Counted from the first letter of the stretch, positions 1-11,606 are shown. The stretch: 64,000 nucleotides of DNA from Blastomussa wellsi (GCA_947652115.1 OX393563.1:2481970-2545969), one strand, 5' to 3'. The notes: generated by a model from the sequence alone, not told the origin. Numbers and translations are program-made.

Positions 1-267
1 AAAAAAGTTTTATTTTTTAGAAATGCCAAGAAAAATGGCAAATCAATGACTCATGAGATTAGTATTGGGAGAATTCAGTGATGCCAACTAAAGTAGGGGA
101 CCTGGTTGCTTGGATTTGGCAAAAGAAAAAAGAAAAAAAGATAATCACAGCAGTTTCAAAAGATGCCAGCGACTGATAGAGTTCTGCCAGTTACTGTGGG
201 CATAGCAATCAGCATGCAACAATAATTTATTTATCATCGACATCATGGATCAGGAACACCATCAGGA

Positions 268-440
268 ACACCATGTTGTGTTCTTGGGCAAGACAATTTA
301 CCCTCAAAATACAATGTACCTCTCTCCTCAAGGTGCATAAATGAGTACTGGCAATGCTAGGGTGGAACCTAGATGGACCAGCATCCCATTCAAGGGGGCT
401 AGTAGAAATATTCCCACTAGATGCTTTAAAGCACTAAAGC
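268..440 (+). repeat. SINE-like dispersed repeat copy
   Basis: This copy carries the phrase gttcttgggcaagaca, then a gtgcataaatgagtac stretch and a 'gactagcatcccat'-like stretch. The same order is seen in the interrupted copy at 4815-5620, so this is a dispersed short repeat. It lies in the FLCN intron downstream of the last visible exon. Confidence 0.6.
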
Positions 441-517
441 ATAACGGTGCAAATTATTTTATGGCAAAAAGGCTTTGTTAAAGTGGTCAATTGTCTTGTG
501 AGGGCCATCTTACTTAC

Positions 518-585
518 CTTATCTCTAAGTAAGTCTGCAATACCTCTGTAAGTTCTATTTCCACCTCGCTGCCTTCTGAAAATGT
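518..585 (-). CDS. FLCN: FLCN exon 8 (FRRQRGGN block)
   Basis: The acceptor is tgtttag and the donor is AAG|gtaagtaag. It enters in phase 1 and reads [20 protein letters not shown], matching the FLCN segment rich in RQxGGN that follows the Longin region. It is the last exon visible; the rest of the gene is beyond the left edge. Confidence 0.75.
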
Positions 586-3500
586 CTAAACAATAAAAAT
601 ACAATTCTTCTTTACTACAGATGGAAGGAGTGAGTACATGAAAAAAAAATGATAACAGAACACACTTCACAATTCACTTATTAATATTACAAAAAAGGGA
701 ATGCTCGCAACTAGCAATAGCTAATCTAGGTGGGTCATGCCTTAATAGCTGAATTACAAAAGTACTGTATACGAAAACAGAAATTAACTAACAAAGTAAA
801 AGGGAAAAATACAGTATTGAGTAACAACAAGAAAAACCGTTTCATTGACCTTATTTAAAATGTTAAAAGCACAGCTACTGTTTATGTTAGTTAGAAGAGG
901 ACAGATCAGAAGAAGTAGTACCAGAACTTAACAATTGTATAATCTCAGATAAATCCATATAAGAGTCTTGTGAACCTAAAATGTTGAATAAAATTTGCTT
1001 GAGTTTTCTTTTAAATGCATTTTTGGAAAGATTTCTTAATGCTTGAGGTATTTCATTCCACACTTTTACTCCTATTCGAGAGAAGAATTTGCTTGAATGG
1101 ATAGCCTAGAAGGTTTGGTAATATAAGTTATTATCAAGAGGCAGAAGAACATGTATAAAAAGAATGCAAATTAGATATATCTTGGAATAGATCTTGAATA
1201 TTGGACAGAGCTGTTCTATTTCGAATGTCAAACATCAAATTAGCTATAGATTCATAATTTAAAGGAATTTTAGCCGTAAGATATGAGCGTCAACAAATAG
1301 AAGAATTGCATGCTCATTATGTAAAATAGATAAAGCAAAGAGCTCAATTTTGCAACTTTAGAAGCTTATCAAGGTAAGATTTACAAGCCTGACCCCATAC
1401 TATCAGACCATAATGTTAAATAAGGAGCTACAAACAGGCAAAAAGCAAGTCACCATAGTGGAATACCAGGGTTGTCCTTAATGGCTGGCAGCCAGCAGAA
1501 TTAACCGGTACATGGATTGCTTGTGCTGGCTACTTTTCTAATAATTTCTTTTATTCCAATACCGGTGCAGATTTCGGAAAATGATAATCGCCATCCAGCT
1601 ACTTGCAATTTTTGCCAGGTACTTCAAAAGTTGCTGACAACCTTGGGAATACTCAATAATCTAGAAATAATATTATTTACAATAGTGGAAACATAATACT
1701 GAGCTATGATAGATATGAAAGAGGGTAAATTTTCAGCTCAGGGAATTAATGATAAAGATTAAATAATCAGTTATGACACTAAAATCTGAGTCCCTTGCAG
1801 GAATCGAACCCATGCCTTCCCAGTAACTGGGAGTTTGCGAGTCTGAATTCTACGGGGCACTCAGAATTTTTCCTTGCCCCATGCCTTCGTCATAATGAAT
1901 GATTGAGCTTATAATTATACATTACTAGGTATTTTGAATGTCATCTTGTACAAACTGTACATGTACGTGACCTCTGGGGCACCAGAAAATAAGGCTTGAC
2001 TTATGACAGAATCTATAAATCAAGACCTTGTTACCTGGAGCAAGAAGGAAGCCATTGCCGATGGGTTGAATGTGTTGCCCTTTCTGAACACTTTCAGCAT
2101 GCTCAGCATCATAAACAGCAGTTGCCTGCAATAACAAAAATACTTTAAGTAGTTATATTAATGTTACTCGTTGGTACATGCACTGAATATAATAAAATTG
2201 TAATATGCAATAAGGACAGTGTTGTACACAAATGCTGCAACCAGCAATAGACCATAATTATAGCCTTTTTAACTACATCTACATAATATTATAGAATTTA
2301 ATCACAACAACTCAACAATGGTCTTGTCTTGTGCATCTAGTTTTGTACTGTCAATAATTATAGTGTTTGGAAATAAATAATGTATTCTCCACAACATTAA
2401 TGCAACTTGATTGTCTAAAGTAAACTTGCATGTATGTAATATACTATTTATATATAATTTCAGATCCATAATGCATTAACTTGGAATGTACATGTACCTT
2501 GGCCTGCAGTTCGTCTATTAATTCTCTGAAATGACTGCAAAAACGGAACGGAAACTAAAGTAAATTCAAGGTTACATGTATTTCAATTTAAATTCTAAAG
2601 TAAAACCCATATTAAGAGGAGATCATAATTATAGGAAAGTACTTTTACATACACTAAGCATTACTAACAATTACTATTTGTGTAAGTTGTAATCGTTACT
2701 AGAAGTTCTAAACTGTTCTTTCCAACATATTCAATATTTATGGTGAATATTTTCCAGTTACTACAGTGTATACCTCACTAAGAATGGCCAAGAGTTCACC
2801 AAATAAATGCGGTCCTTCATCACGGCAATTATACTATACCTAGAAAATAAAAATAAAATACACCCTGCACATGTCAAGAATTGCAAACATTCCTAACAAA
2901 TGATTCATCTGCCTTCTTGTTTCACAATTATGTTTGTAGTCAGTGTCAGCAAGATTGCATGAAGTGCACTTCATTATACCCGTACCAACAAAAAATATAA
3001 GCATCACACAAACATGGCACAACAAATGAATGTTACAGTACATGTATAAATATATAAAACTCACCATCTCTGGAACCCTCTGGATTGAGTGTCTTTTAGA
3101 AAGAAGGTGTGAGTGAAAACATAACCAGAGGACTCCTCCCCAAAGAATATTGGACCTTCACGACCTGGACAAACCTCACAACTCAAACTGCACACATAAC
3201 AAAAGAGCAAAAGTTAATACCGCCTGTGGCACCTTAGCTGGAAGCATGACAAAAAACAGTGACAACCTAAGTAGGAACTTGTATTAAATGAGGATAACTG
3301 GTTGACATAAAAATGCAGTTTAAAGGTACATGAGTTACAAATAATTTCTGAATTAATTTGTTCTCAACCAAAGTGAACGCAAGTCATCCCAAGTACACCC
3401 AAGTGCATGTACGCAAGCGCTCGCCAAACCAAGGTGCAAGCAGACATACAGTAAGTTTGAAACTTAGTGCCTTGGTACATACAGTATGCAATAAAAATAT

Positions 3501-6500
3501 TAGTTGAAGTAATTTCAATGCACAATGTATATGAGTCAACGACAGCTTTTACCTTCTGACACATGCCTGCCTTACAACACTGTATAACTCAGGCTGTTCT
3601 GGTGACCTGTTGCTATAGTAACTGATGTGAGCCTCGTGATCAATACTGATGTATCCCAGATGGTTGTGGTCTAAAGACTTGCAAGCCTAAAATACATGTA
3701 ACATGTTACAGTTTTCAAACTTACTGCACTGACGTATAAAAAAGGAGAATCTTATGCACTCTAGAAATTTTTTTTATAATTTAAAATAAGAAAATGTAAA
3801 ATTGGCTGCACTTGAGGACATTCTTATTTCAGCTCATACATTTCTATACAACTCTAAGCCTCAACATTCTTAATAAAAATATGTAAAAAACAAACAATAA
3901 TGAGTTGGTTGATTAATTGGTTGGTCCCCTGGTCAGTCAGTTGGAGCAAGGTACAATCTTAATTTCTGACACAAATTAATTTCTGTGAAACTCAGTATGA
4001 ACATGTATGAAAAAGTTATTGTGTTACAGGGAAAAGTTCAATCAGGGGTGAGAAACTGTCATTAACTTGTCATTAATTTGTGGTTTGAGGTTTACTCGGG
4101 TGCCTTGAACTTTATTTTGATTGATTATTACACAATCAACATAATTTCCTGGTTTTCTGAGTTTGACAGTACTGACATTAATAATAAGGACTGTCATTTT
4201 CATTTGAAAAAGAGCAAGGAATCTGTAAATACCAGATTTGTCTATATGATGGCTAACAATGGTGGAAAATGTGACAGCTATATACTTAAAATTTGGTAGT
4301 TAGTCAATCACATCGTGAACAATCCCTATCATTGTGAACAGTCACTATCTTTGATATTTAATTGAACTTTGAACATGATTGACCACTTCCACTCCCACAT
4401 GGCAATTCCTTTCATAGCTGAAAAAAAAACAACAACAACAACAAAACTATGCCTGGTTGGTAGCATACATGTAGAAACCAAGCCAGACCCTGTAAAATAA
4501 AACAGGTGCACACATCTTTTGTTTTCTTTGTGTATAAAAAATTATTGCAAATAAACTATAATCTTATCTGACCTCACACTGGCTTGGCCTGGAAGACACC
4601 AAAGATTGACTTGATTCATGTTCGTTTTCTGATCCTGGGGTGTCTGATCCAAAGCGGGTGAAATTTCTAATGAAAAGAAAAGACACAGCAAGCTTAAGGT
4701 ATACGTACATTTTAGTGTAGTTAATTGACTAGTGAACAAAATGCTCACTGCTATCTGGATTTTACTGATTTTATATTACAATTATGGCAACCCATTTTCA
4801 GATCGGACGGTCTGAATTCGAGCTCTTGGTACTGCATTGTGTTCTTGGGCAAGACACTTAACTCTCAGTATAAAGTCCTCAATTATATTCTTTATTCAAA
4901 TGTCCTATTATTCAAAATAGACCGTTGTGAAACTATTAATCATGCCCTCTTTGAATGCTCCTTTTCAAAGTCCTTTTGGAATTTGGTGACTGTTCGTTTA
5001 CTGAATAAGTTTGATAGAAGCGGATGCCTCTCTTTACGTGACATTATCATAGGAATCTTGTGGGAAGGAATGGATTTAATTACCTATATAATAATACTAG
5101 CAAAAATGTATCTTTGGGCTTGTAGGCGAAAAGAAATTAAACCTAATTTCAACCACTTTAAAAGAATCTTGGAACTTAAATATGACATGGAAAAATACAT
5201 AGCTTTTACAACAGATAAGACTGAAAAGTTTCACAAAAAATAGAACGTACTCGAGGAAACTATTTTAAATAGGTAATTCAATTAATAAATGTATGATGTT
5301 ATCGTTTGAAAAACTACAATTATCTTGGCTTTTCTAATCGATCTTTTCTTAGTTGTACTTAATGAATCTTTCTATTGTATACGGTGTCCAAAAAAACGTG
5401 TACACTATATGTATGGCAAATGAAACAAGGTATTGTTTTTCAATAAAAAAAGACACTTAACTCTCACAAAAACTTGCCTTACCCACCCAGGTGTATAAAT
5501 GAGTAAAATTGGCCAAAAAAAAAATGCGGGTGGTAAACCTGCAATGGACTACTGTTGCATCCCATCTAGGGGAGTAGAAATATTCCTAGCTGCTTAGTAA
5601 TGCTACAGAAACAAGAATAATCTCCACAGTATGGGACACTCAGTATGAGGCTTTACCTATCTTAACACCATAAAGTGCTTTAGAGTGGAACATGGTGGTA
5701 CACCCCCCTCCCCTCCAGAGCTCCTGTATTTTCTTTATACATTGTACACACACAAGCCTTTAGGTGAGTGTGTACAAGAAGAAATACAAGTGCAATTCAC
5801 CGTGAAAACAAATGGCAGCTGTACAGTTTACCACTTGTGAACCAAACAAAGCCCATTGGGCATATAGGTAGGTATGATTTAACAGAAGTTGTTCCTGTAA
5901 TAACATCATTGCTCTAATAACACTGGTGACATGACGACATAACAACATAAGGAAAAGATCAACCTTTTCCTTATGTCGTTATGTTCATGTAGCTTTATGT
6001 CATTATGTTCCTACTATGTCCTTATGTTGTGTTGTTCACACTGGTGACATAAAACATAAGTGTAAGGCCCCTTTTGCATTTGCGTCACCTTGTTGTTATG
6101 TCATTATGTCGGCCTTATGTCAGTAGTGTGAACCAGGCTTTACTGTACAACTTTTTGTTATATTTTTATTTAGAGTTTTCGCACGCAAAGCATTATAGGT
6201 AAATGCACCAGTCGCCATCTTTTTCCTTACGGTAGATTGGGATATTCTGTCCGTGGCATTCCTTCGTATACCAAAAGACAGTATTGCACAACTATTTTAT
6301 ATCAGCATGATATAATTAATTTGCACTTTTGACCACTTTGCTATAATTGCAGGGCTGGAAATAATTTTTTTCTCAATGAAAGGACTTGTGTCCGACCAGT
6401 TTGATTAGACAAACCTTTATAAATTTTATTACACAAACAGTATTATTAATAATTATAAAATTCAGCATATGTATGTTCCGGGCATGTAGAGCAACAAATG

Positions 6501-6835
6501 AGAAGAAATCTTCTCAAAGCATATTGTACATGCATGTCATACCGTTTGATACAAGCTCCACACTCCGAAACAGAAGTACAAGTTCCTTTGAGAGGGTCAT
6601 GAGCTTCACAGTGGAAGGCCTGAAGTAAGAGAAGGTAGTTTAAAAAGAGTGGGTTTAATCAGCTCGAGCGAGTCAGGAAATTCTTCCCCTTTAACTATAG
6701 AACATCTTGATGCTGTGTATAATAGTAAATATCTATCACATTTGATTTAATTGATTACAACTGTACCTGTGTGCAAAACAAGACGCTAGGTCCGTGGAAC
6801 TCACAAAAGTGACACAAGGCGATAATGGCGTTCAT
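518..6835 (-). CDS. FLCN: Folliculin, N-terminal half (partial gene, 8 exons)
   Basis: Folliculin is the GTPase-activating protein that acts with FNIP on RagC/D at the lysosome in mTORC1 and TFEB/TFE3 control. The start is clear because exon 1 begins [20 protein letters not shown], nearly identical to the vertebrate N-terminus. Later exons carry further family blocks: VRQACVRS joined to [16 protein letters not shown], the HTFFLKD..RGFQRWYSI block, [19 protein letters not shown] and FRRQRGGN. The eight coding exons (6767-6835, 6530-6619, 3553-3686, 3065-3187, 2774-2839, 2498-2534, 2035-2125, 518-585) total 678 nt, about 226 codons, and join in frame. They cover the Longin-type N-terminal domain; the DENN part lies off the left edge. 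The exon 2 donor is the least certain border. Introns carry a LINE remnant, SINE pieces and a nested LINE insertion, none of which breaks an exon. A housekeeping gene with no visible link to its complement-like neighbours. Confidence 0.92.
880..1440 (-). mobile_element. LINE reverse-transcriptase C-terminal remnant
   Basis: Reading the minus strand gives a decayed but recognisable stretch ending in [19 protein letters not shown] residues and a hydrophilic tail. This is the usual C-terminus of CR1/Jockey-like non-LTR retrotransposons. It is 5'-truncated, carries frame breaks and sits in the FLCN intron between exons 7 and 8. Confidence 0.55.
1795..1900 (-). repeat. tRNA-like SINE fragment
   Basis: On the minus strand the stretch contains ggttcgattcctgc, a good pol III B box, preceded by a short self-complementary cccagttactggg. 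This looks like the head of a tRNA-derived SINE rather than a folded tRNA gene, since no complete cloverleaf can be drawn. Confidence 0.4.
2035..2125 (-). CDS. FLCN: FLCN exon 7
   Basis: Begins after ttattgcag and ends CCAG|gtaaca, phase 0 to phase 1. It reads [16 protein letters not shown] then FLLAPG, following IDELQAK as expected for the Longin-domain end of folliculin. Confidence 0.8.
2498..2534 (-). CDS. FLCN: FLCN exon 6 (IDELQ block)
   Basis: A very short exon of 37 nt encoding (S)[12 protein letters not shown]. The acceptor is tttttgcag and the donor AAG|gtacat. It bridges exon 5 (phase 2) and exon 7 (phase 0) exactly, which supports it despite its size. Confidence 0.8.
2774..2839 (-). 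CDS. FLCN: FLCN exon 5 ([11 protein letters not shown] block)
   Basis: Encodes (W)[20 protein letters not shown]. The acceptor is ttttctag and the donor AG|gtatac. The residues match the highly conserved folliculin segment just after the RGFQRW motif. Confidence 0.9.
3065..3187 (-). CDS. FLCN: FLCN exon 4 ([11 protein letters not shown] block)
   Basis: Encodes [17 protein letters not shown] followed by [12 protein letters not shown] and RGFQR. This is the most diagnostic folliculin block in the window. The acceptor is gtgtgcag and the donor TG|gtgagt, splitting the Trp codon. Confidence 0.95.
3553..3686 (-). CDS. FLCN: FLCN exon 3 (VRQACVRS block)
   Basis: Encodes [19 protein letters not shown] and ends [11 protein letters not shown]; the Ser codon is split at the donor AG|gtaaaa. 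The acceptor is tgtattttag. The cysteine-containing start corresponds to the CxxC..GYIS region of folliculin. Confidence 0.9.
4815..5620 (+). repeat. SINE-like repeat split by a LINE insertion
   Basis: The left part ends gttcttgggcaagacactta and the right part resumes agacacttaactctcac, then a cacccaggtgtataaatgag block and a gactactgttgcatcccat block. The two halves rejoin into one copy of the repeat at 268-440. The interruption is the LINE at 4868-5450. Confidence 0.75.
4868..5450 (+). mobile_element. 5'-truncated LINE insertion with target-site duplication
   Basis: The open frame up to 5243 ends in a [19 protein letters not shown] zinc-knuckle-like motif and a lysine-rich tail, as at the C-terminus of L1/Tx1-type reverse transcriptases. 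About 200 bp of 3' untranslated sequence and an A-rich tail (caataaaaaa) follow. The 16-bp target duplication agacacttaactctca lies at 4852-4867 and 5451-5466, so both ends are defined. Only the last part of the element was copied, as is common for target-primed reverse transcription. Confidence 0.85.
5917..6140. mobile_element. MITE, family 'CCTGGTTCACACT' (copy 1)
   Basis: A non-coding TIR element rich in ttatgtcgttatgt-type repeats with a central ggaaaagatcaaccttttcc hairpin. The right end reads agtgtgaaccaggctt. The same order of motifs occurs at 57990-58333, so this is one MITE family. It lies in FLCN intron 2. Confidence 0.75.
6530..6619 (-). CDS. FLCN: FLCN exon 2
   Basis: The acceptor ttacttcag follows phase-0 exon 1 and the exon reads [20 protein letters not shown], then GACIKR. 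Two donors are possible: CG|gtatga at 6543 breaks frame with exon 3, while CAT|gtacaa at 6530 keeps it. I chose 6530 for that reason, although the splice site is weaker. A missing micro-exon is the alternative. Confidence 0.65.
6767..6835 (-). CDS. FLCN: FLCN exon 1 with start codon
   Basis: Encodes the first 23 residues, beginning [15 protein letters not shown] and ending FCTQ at donor CAG|gtacag. An in-frame ATG lies 108 nt upstream (6943), but homology begins exactly at MNAI, so the upstream ATG is taken as untranslated. Confidence 0.92.
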
Positions 6836-7967
6836 CTTGTGTTGTAGAGTCTTCGTCACGTCATCTCGATCATGACAACTTTTGCAAGGAAGTTTACAGG
6901 AGAAGAAGGTTTTTCTTTCTATTGGCAAGTATCCTTCCCTCAAACTATTGCAATGAAATTGTTCGTGATCTAAAATTTACGTTTTCGCGAGCTTTTCGTG
7001 CTGATTCATGCGCCATGGCAGTCATGTGAGAAACAAAAGTAGCCAGGCCTTACTTTTTTCCTGATGGAAGACTGAGAACCAGCGCGAAGGACGCGAAATG
7101 AGGGAGTTTTAACATCGCTATGGCAGCAGTGTGCATATGTTTGTTATTCGCCTACTCTTTGACTTGAGGCGCATTCGAAGTCCGTGATCTTTGCGCTAAT
7201 TCATGATTTTAATAGCCTTTTTAGACTAATTTAATTAATGATTGTTGGGAAGAGAATTAGGCTCCACTGATGAGGCCTCCAAAAGATTTAACTGAACGTT
7301 TTCTTCTCCGTAAAGAGTCTCACTAGAGATTCACACCGACTACGAGGTCAAAACAGTCCACAATGCTTAGCGTGCAAACAAATGTCACGCCAGTCACACT
7401 ACAAAGTTCTAACACTCGAGCTCTCTCCCCTTTTGACCAGTCAAGAGAAAACTTAAAGGAGCCACGTCACGGTTAGTGTATTTTGAAAAAAAGAAAAATA
7501 GCCTAAATCTTTCAAACTCGTCATTTATAATCCGTTTTCAATCTTCTCCATCCTTAACCATCCTTGTCCCTCTTTGGTTTAGTATCACCTATTTGATGTT
7601 TTTCTACCTTAGTAAACTACTATTTTAGGATTTCCTGCGTTTTAAATATAATTTAGTTCGTCGCAAACAATGACTCAAAATATCGTGACGTAGCTTCTTT
7701 AACCTACATTGAAGACTGGTCAACACTAATAACAACAATGTTCATTGTCTTTAACATGAATCAAGTTATTGATCAGTCCTGTTCTCTGCGTCTACAGCAG
7801 CACGTCTTCTTGGATTTCTCCTGGGTTGCCCAGCCACAGGGCTTGGGTTAGGACTGGCACGAGCTCCTGCTTGAACACGTTCCTCTCCTTCATGAATCTC
7901 CAAAGGGTACAGACGCTTTGTACTTCACTCTAGACCACTCTAATGGTTACCCCTCTAATTATTTAAT
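6836..7967. other. FLCN upstream region, no gene seen
   Basis: This is the 5' flank of folliculin and should hold its promoter. I see no TATA box, no conserved coding exon and no clear TIR element. The sequence is ordinary AT-rich spacer. Confidence 0.5.
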
Positions 7968-8378
7968 GTGGTATGGGGAAACTGTGGCAAGGGCCTTTCT
8001 GAAAAGCTTCAAAGGCTTCAAAATCGCGCAGCCCGCATTTTGATGTCTGCGAGCTACGATAGTGATTTAGATGAGGTGTTCCGGGCATTAGGGTGGCGTA
8101 AACTCTGTCATCAAAGATTAGAAAAGAAATCTATCATGATGTATAAGACTTTACATGGGATGACACCAGAATATTTACGATCAAAATTCGTTTATCGCGA
8201 CAACGCGAGTGCTTATCGTTTAAGGAATACCGAAAACAAACTAGTTCTTCCACAACCTCGCACTTACTACTTGAGTTTTTCATACAGTGGAGCTCAGTTG
8301 TGGAACAACTTACCCACAGAATTAAGACAAGCGAATCGAGTCCAGTTTTGCCCCACATTTTTCACCTTTGGGGATTAA
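7968..8378 (+). mobile_element. LINE reverse-transcriptase C-terminal fragment
   Basis: An open frame contains WGNCGKGLSEKLQRLQNRAA, then LGWRKLCHQR, MVYK-like MMYKTLHGMTPEYL and SGAQLWNNLPTELR. These are the thumb/C-terminal motifs of CR1/Jockey-like cnidarian LINEs. It is 5'-truncated with no endonuclease or catalytic YADD part. Confidence 0.85.
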
Positions 8379-8710
8379 TACATCGAAATCTCTGGTGTAC
8401 CAGTTCTGTTGGCGCAGTTGACTGTATTGGGGCCACCAGCGGCACAATAATTCATCCCTCCCTTCTTCGCTCTCTTATCCGCCATGGCGCTATCGTATTT
8501 AGAACCACCAACTACGTCACTTCCTGTGTAATCTGAGCTTTTGGCCGAGCGCGAAACGGACCCATTTCAGCTTGCGAAATCCAAACTTTGAGGTTCCAAA
8601 AAACATCAAAGAATGCGCTTTTGATAGCTTAAACCCGCAAATTTGAGTTAATTAAGACATAAACAAGCGAACTGGTCCAAAAAAATTTTTACTTCATAGG
8701 CACTTTAAGT
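8379..8710. repeat. Dispersed repeat end (TTCATAGGCACTTTAAG)
   Basis: The right border reads acttcataggcactttaag, the terminus shared with the inverted-repeat elements at 20621-21420 and 52165-52785. The left end was not found, so this is taken as a truncated or diverged member. Confidence 0.4.
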
Positions 8711-8971
8711 CCCTCTGCTCCAGTCAGTAATTATTCCACTCGAGCAAACTTCCATAAACCTCTGGGCAGATCCTCTTAGTTGTACCAAAACCATGTATCC
8801 AAAAGCTACAGGTGTTGGTACTGTGGCCTTGGCAGAATGACGGTGTGAATCCTTTAAGGCTATCAAGTATTCGTTTCTCCATCTGCGCCAGAAATGGTTC
8901 ATCACGTGACTAAGATGGCTCATTCTCTTGCCTGATTCAGTCGGGATCCGACAGGTCACTAGTGCAAACAT
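8711..8971 (-). mobile_element. BEL/Pao-type retrotransposon C-terminal fragment (DUF5641-like)
   Basis: The minus strand reads LSHVMNHFWRRWRNEYLIAL, then KDSHRH. WRRWRxEYL is the signature of the DUF5641 segment at the end of BEL/Pao integrases. Protease, reverse transcriptase and LTRs are not seen nearby, so this is a fragment. Confidence 0.6.
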
Positions 8972-9898
8972 CAGGCAAACTCATTGCAACGTTCCATTGG
9001 CGCACATATCGGTCTTCACTACGGGGCGGGGTACAGCTAACACTGCACGTGTGTAAATGGCTGAAATAGACATAGGTTTGTAGAAAGCGAAAGGAATTAT
9101 GGGGTAACTTGAGATGATAATATCTCATAAACGGGCCTAGTGACCTATCTTTTTATTTTAATCAGAGGTCAAACGAAGTCCTGCTTTTGACACAGACAAC
9201 ACGTATTTATCTTGAGTCTGGATTGTCCAAGAGTGAATACCTTGGGTTTTGCTCCCCAGGGACTCCCATATAAGACGGTGGTGCGAGTACGTATTTTTTC
9301 CAGGCAACCAGATCAACCCACAATCCTAATTTCAACGTTGCTATTACAAACGCACGCGCGGCAGTTATGTAGTTAGCCCCTGGCTCGATTTTTGCTCAAC
9401 TCGAGTGGACTTCCACTAAGAATGTATTGAATGCAAAGAACGCAATTTGATCATGCGTATCACGCGTATTTCGACCTACGGATCACGTGAAACACACGCA
9501 TATTTATTGGCTTCATACTCGACGGACGAAAGGGACTGCTCATAGTCTAGCTTGAAGCGGGAACGTTGTTCATGTCTCCATTCAGTAAAATTTTAAGGCT
9601 TTACGACTACTACAAAGTTTATCTTTATGTATCATAATCGTGACACAGTGTCGTCTTTTACCGTTGCCTTTACGTATATATCGAGAAGCTTTTAATTTTT
9701 TGTCTTGCGTGTGCAAATATTTATAAGCAGAAACGTATTCTCCTTTGGGGCCTCAAAATTTCATTATCCAAAGAGCGAAAAATCATCATGGCCACTGATT
9801 ACAACTTCATTCACTTCATTCTGTTACTCTTTAACCCAAAAGCACCAGCATCGTGCTCGCCCGCACCTCTTAACCTTCGGTTATTACTAGTTCTTAGA
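8972..9898. other. Intergenic spacer, no feature seen
   Basis: No conserved coding segment, tRNA or clear terminal repeat was recognised here. Confidence 0.5.
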
Positions 9899-9912
9899 CT
9901 TATCAGAGCGTA

Positions 9913-10110
9913 TAATTTAGTTTTATCAACTGGGTTGATAATGTCAATTGGCCACCGTAAAGAGATTCAATTGCTGACGTTTCGAGCGTTAGCCCTTCGT
10001 CATTCGCTCCGACGAAGGGCTAACGCTCGAAACGTCAGCAATTGAATCTCTTTACGGTGGCCAATTGACATTATGAACCCAGTTGATAAAACCAAATTAT
10101 ATTGTTATAC

Positions 10111-10142
<32 letters not shown>

Positions 10143-10155
10143 CAACTTACCCCCT
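9913..10155 (+). mobile_element. Hairpin element with 14-bp target duplication
   Basis: Two arms of about 85 nt are almost perfect inverted copies, containing gacgaagggctaacgctcga and ggtggccaattgacatta. They are followed by the asymmetric tail ccgacgcagcaccacagttt. The element is bounded by cttatcagagcgta at 9899-9912 and 10156-10169. Related copies lie at 14916-15126, 19335-19470 and, truncated, at 41936-41998. Confidence 0.85.
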
Positions 10156-10170
10156 CTTATCAGAGCGTAG

Positions 10171-10770
10171 TTGAGGTGATTCCTCAGTATTGCATTGCGC
10201 ATCCTTACTGCGCAGAATCCTACGCGCGATTAGCGCGCATGGCGGCTTTTTCGATACGGATTTGCCCACGAGCGAGATAAATCGTCGTTATTCTCCTAAA
10301 CAAGCACGGCGGCATATAATTTTTATTGCAGAATTTTGGAGTACAAATGATCAACATTAAGTTAAAGAAATAAGAAGAGAAATTTTTGTGTTAGAAAAAA
10401 AGATATAGTTAAAACCTCTCAGAAAACCGTTACTCGAGGATGACAATTATAGCCATAGGTAAACGACTTGTAGGACGTTTTGAGTGGGTATCGTTAAATT
10501 TGTCTAATTTTTACATAAATTATATGTTACATTGTTCAAGTATTCCGTTAATAGTCTTTTCTTTCAGCTACCGCAAAATGTACCGTGAAACGATAAAACA
10601 GCGCGCGTGATAAGCATAAATGGGGTAAGATTGGTCCATCATATCTCTTTTGCGAGCACGGTGACCTACCTTTTTTTATTGCATTTTTCGAAACACTGCT
10701 TGGAGGGGGACATTCAGGGAAAGTTTCAAAAAAATGTTAGATAACTTTTATTTCTGAGGAATCACCTTAA
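10171..10770. mobile_element. 600-bp TIR element, family 'AAGGTGATTCCTCAG' (copy 1)
   Basis: The left end is ttgaggtgattcctcag and the right end ctgaggaatcaccttaa, a near-perfect 17-bp terminal inverted repeat. No transposase frame is present. Related copies sit at 23381-23947 and 32692-33335 in the opposite orientation. Confidence 0.8.
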
Positions 10771-11250
10771 GCAAGTTAAAAGCGAAGCCATTCCAGACTG
10801 CTTTCGACACTCAACTGAAAACCACTCTAAAACCAAAAACTTGGGGGGAAGGGGGATCCCCCGGATCGTACGCCTATGATTGGTCGAAAAATACAGCATG
10901 CCTGTTGTTGCTAGAGCTTGTGGAAAATCGTGAATGGGTTCAACGAGAGGGCAAATCACATATTGCTATTAAAAAACGTTCTAACAAGGGTACTATTATC
11001 TACGAGGGTCTTAGCAGAAAACCAGGATTTCAAAGAAATAAAACAGCAACTTACTTTTGTCTTATTAAGTCTAACTTTTATTTCTTCTTAACAAATGGAA
11101 AGTAAAAAATCACAGAAATGGCAAAAGATGTAAGTCTCCCTAAATTAAGCTTTACTTGCTATGATCTGCTACACTCTATACAACAAACAAAACCGACAGA
11201 AGCCTGAATAACGAAGCAAATTTTACCAAAGAACTGAAGAGACGAACATT
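10771..11250. other. 3' flank of the CCP/Kunitz/NTR gene
   Basis: The stretch holds the probable 3' UTR of the minus-strand gene. A gggggatcccccggatcgta motif near 10850 resembles sequence beside the G-run at 13735. No other gene is visible. Confidence 0.45.
11077..11082 (-). terminator. Candidate poly(A) signal of the long CCP/NTR transcript
   Basis: AATAAA on the minus strand, about 170 nt beyond the stop codon at 11251. It is the first canonical signal after the NTR exon. Confidence 0.45.
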
Positions 11251-11606
11251 TTAAATCGACCCACTGAAATCCAGATTTTTGCCGCATCTCTTCTTCAACT
11301 TAAGAAGAAAATCCTTATTATCCTTGTTCCACTTTTGAACAAATGCTTGGTGAGTGATGATAAGACCCTGCTTAGGATTTTCCTCTCTTGATTCAATTAC
11401 GACATTTCCCACGAAGAGAAACGTTTTGCCGGGTAGCGAAGGGCAGGGGCAGTCTGGTGACTTGTCATAAGGGACACTGACAACTGCATTCCCTTCAGGA
11501 AGGAACCCACTGGTGTTCTTTAGCACCCTATTTATGAAAACCAAGTAGCGGGCGTGTTTCTTTGCTGAGTCTTCTTGTAATTGACTTTGGACTTTACCTA
11601 TAAAAG
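11251..11606 (-). CDS. NTR module, part 2, with stop codon
   Basis: After tttttttcag the frame reads (A)FIGKVQSQLQ, then CPCPSLPGKTFLFVGNVVIE and a basic end LLKLKKRC before a short tail. The spaced cysteines and closing KxRC are typical of NTR/C345C modules. It joins exon 12404-12475 in phase 1. Confidence 0.82.

Noticed and set aside
1795..1900. A true tRNA gene at the ggttcgattcc motif, and likewise near 32,100 and 47,230
   Set aside because: Only A/B-box-like parts are present; acceptor and anticodon stems do not form, so SINE heads fit better.
6836..6943. In-frame upstream ATG giving a 36-residue N-terminal extension of folliculin
   Set aside because: Family similarity starts exactly at MNAI, and the extension has no counterpart in known folliculins.
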